NCBI RefSeq assembly: GCF_021605415.1 | Contig: NZ_WKEQ01000018.1 | Coordinates: forward strand, 36,416 to 100,415 | Length of the DNA stretch: 64,000 nt | From: Pseudomonas syringae | Lineage (GTDB): Bacteria > Pseudomonadota > Gammaproteobacteria > Pseudomonadales > Pseudomonadaceae | Reading direction: 5' to 3' | Part shown: positions 63,824-64,000 of the stretch, piece after piece | Numbering within the stretch: the stretch's first letter is position 1 | How the letters are laid out: every line of letters begins with the position of its first letter | Made by a program: the position numbers and the translations under genes | Notes under the pieces: model-generated | What the model saw: the letters and a program-made list of their open reading frames with translations, nothing else | The model's database searches: none | Told to the model about the DNA's origin: nothing

Positions 63824-64000
63824 TCAGGCTGGCACGAACAAATGAGCCTCGCCGAGCACCGCTCCCATTCAAATTAGCAGTGACGCGCAATCGGCACGGC
63901 ACCGTGCGTCATCTCCTGCAAGGTGATTTTGTGAGCAGGCTCAGTTGCGTGGGGGAGCCTGGAGTTGGGTGGGAGGGGCGTTGTTCGGGCGGCCACGGAT

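Noticed and set aside
1..64000. tRNA, rRNA, riboswitch or insertion sequence
   Set aside because: Reading both strands showed no cloverleaf-like tract with TTCGAATCC-type arm in an intergenic gap, no rRNA sequence, no known aptamer core and no transposase with terminal repeats. A covariance-model search would settle small RNAs.

Overview
The window is a piece of a fluorescent-group Pseudomonas chromosome (inference). The basis is high GC content, a complete 2-ketogluconate operon with its PtxS regulator and operators, an efeUOB-type iron operon with a Fur-like box, the pseudomonad FAN1-helicase pair, and more than a dozen copies of pseudomonad-style REP palindromes between genes. It reads as core and variable housekeeping DNA rather than an island. 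I see no rRNA, tRNA, CRISPR array, insertion sequence or prophage, and one lone tyrosine recombinase at the right end.

Layout. 1-3.6 kb: the tail of a zinc-type dehydrogenase, an AT-rich 540-bp gap, an unrecognised 492-residue protein, and a MocR-type regulator whose PLP pocket has lost key residues. 3.7-9.2 kb: phosphoglucomutase, a pirin, a UvrD-family helicase and a small DUF1652-type protein. 9.4-13.3 kb: an AraC regulator with a SnoaL-like front end, then an FAD amine oxidase, a cupin and a polyamine-type periplasmic binding protein, probably one amine-use locus. 13.4-17.8 kb: a YgdR-like lipoprotein, then FAN1 nuclease and a Fe-S helicase with a nuclease-like N-terminus, translationally coupled and preceded by a possible LexA site. 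17.9-23.2 kb: hybrid histidine kinase, a small unknown protein, Na+/H+ antiporter, Yip1 membrane protein and an SDR.

23.4-28.9 kb: kguE-kguK-kguT-kguD and ptxS, all on the minus strand. Perfect TGAAACCGGTTTCA operators lie in front of kguE and ptxS, and a REP doublet is translated as the tail of KguK. 28.9-31.2 kb: LysE exporter, AraC regulator and a DUF1345 membrane protein. 31.3-37.8 kb: an RND pump and adaptor (no outer-membrane gene) divergent from an RstAB-like two-component system. 38-40.2 kb: a large repeat-type protein split by an in-frame amber codon. 40.3-46.3 kb: TPR protein, dienoyl-CoA isomerase-like crotonase, nudC, TauE/SafE permease, a TetR/DUF1348 pair with a clear promoter-operator and predicted leaderless start, and pssA. 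46.4-50.7 kb: efeU-efeO-efeB plus a second M75 protein behind a Fur-like box.

50.9-60.4 kb: an acyl-CoA catabolic locus. It holds an AraC regulator, acyl-CoA synthetase, hydroxyacyl-CoA dehydrogenase, thiolase, acyl-CoA dehydrogenase and enoyl-CoA hydratase on the plus strand, then a second acyl-CoA dehydrogenase and a 3-hydroxyisobutyryl-CoA hydrolase-like protein on the minus strand. Together they cover activation and full beta-oxidation of short or branched acyl groups, as in isoleucine and valine breakdown. 60.5-63.8 kb: HPP membrane protein, MFS transporter and the recombinase.

No wholly new multi-gene system is evident. The best leads are the unknown 492-residue protein with its degenerate MocR partner, the FAN1-helicase unit with its candidate SOS site, and REP elements that have become coding sequence.
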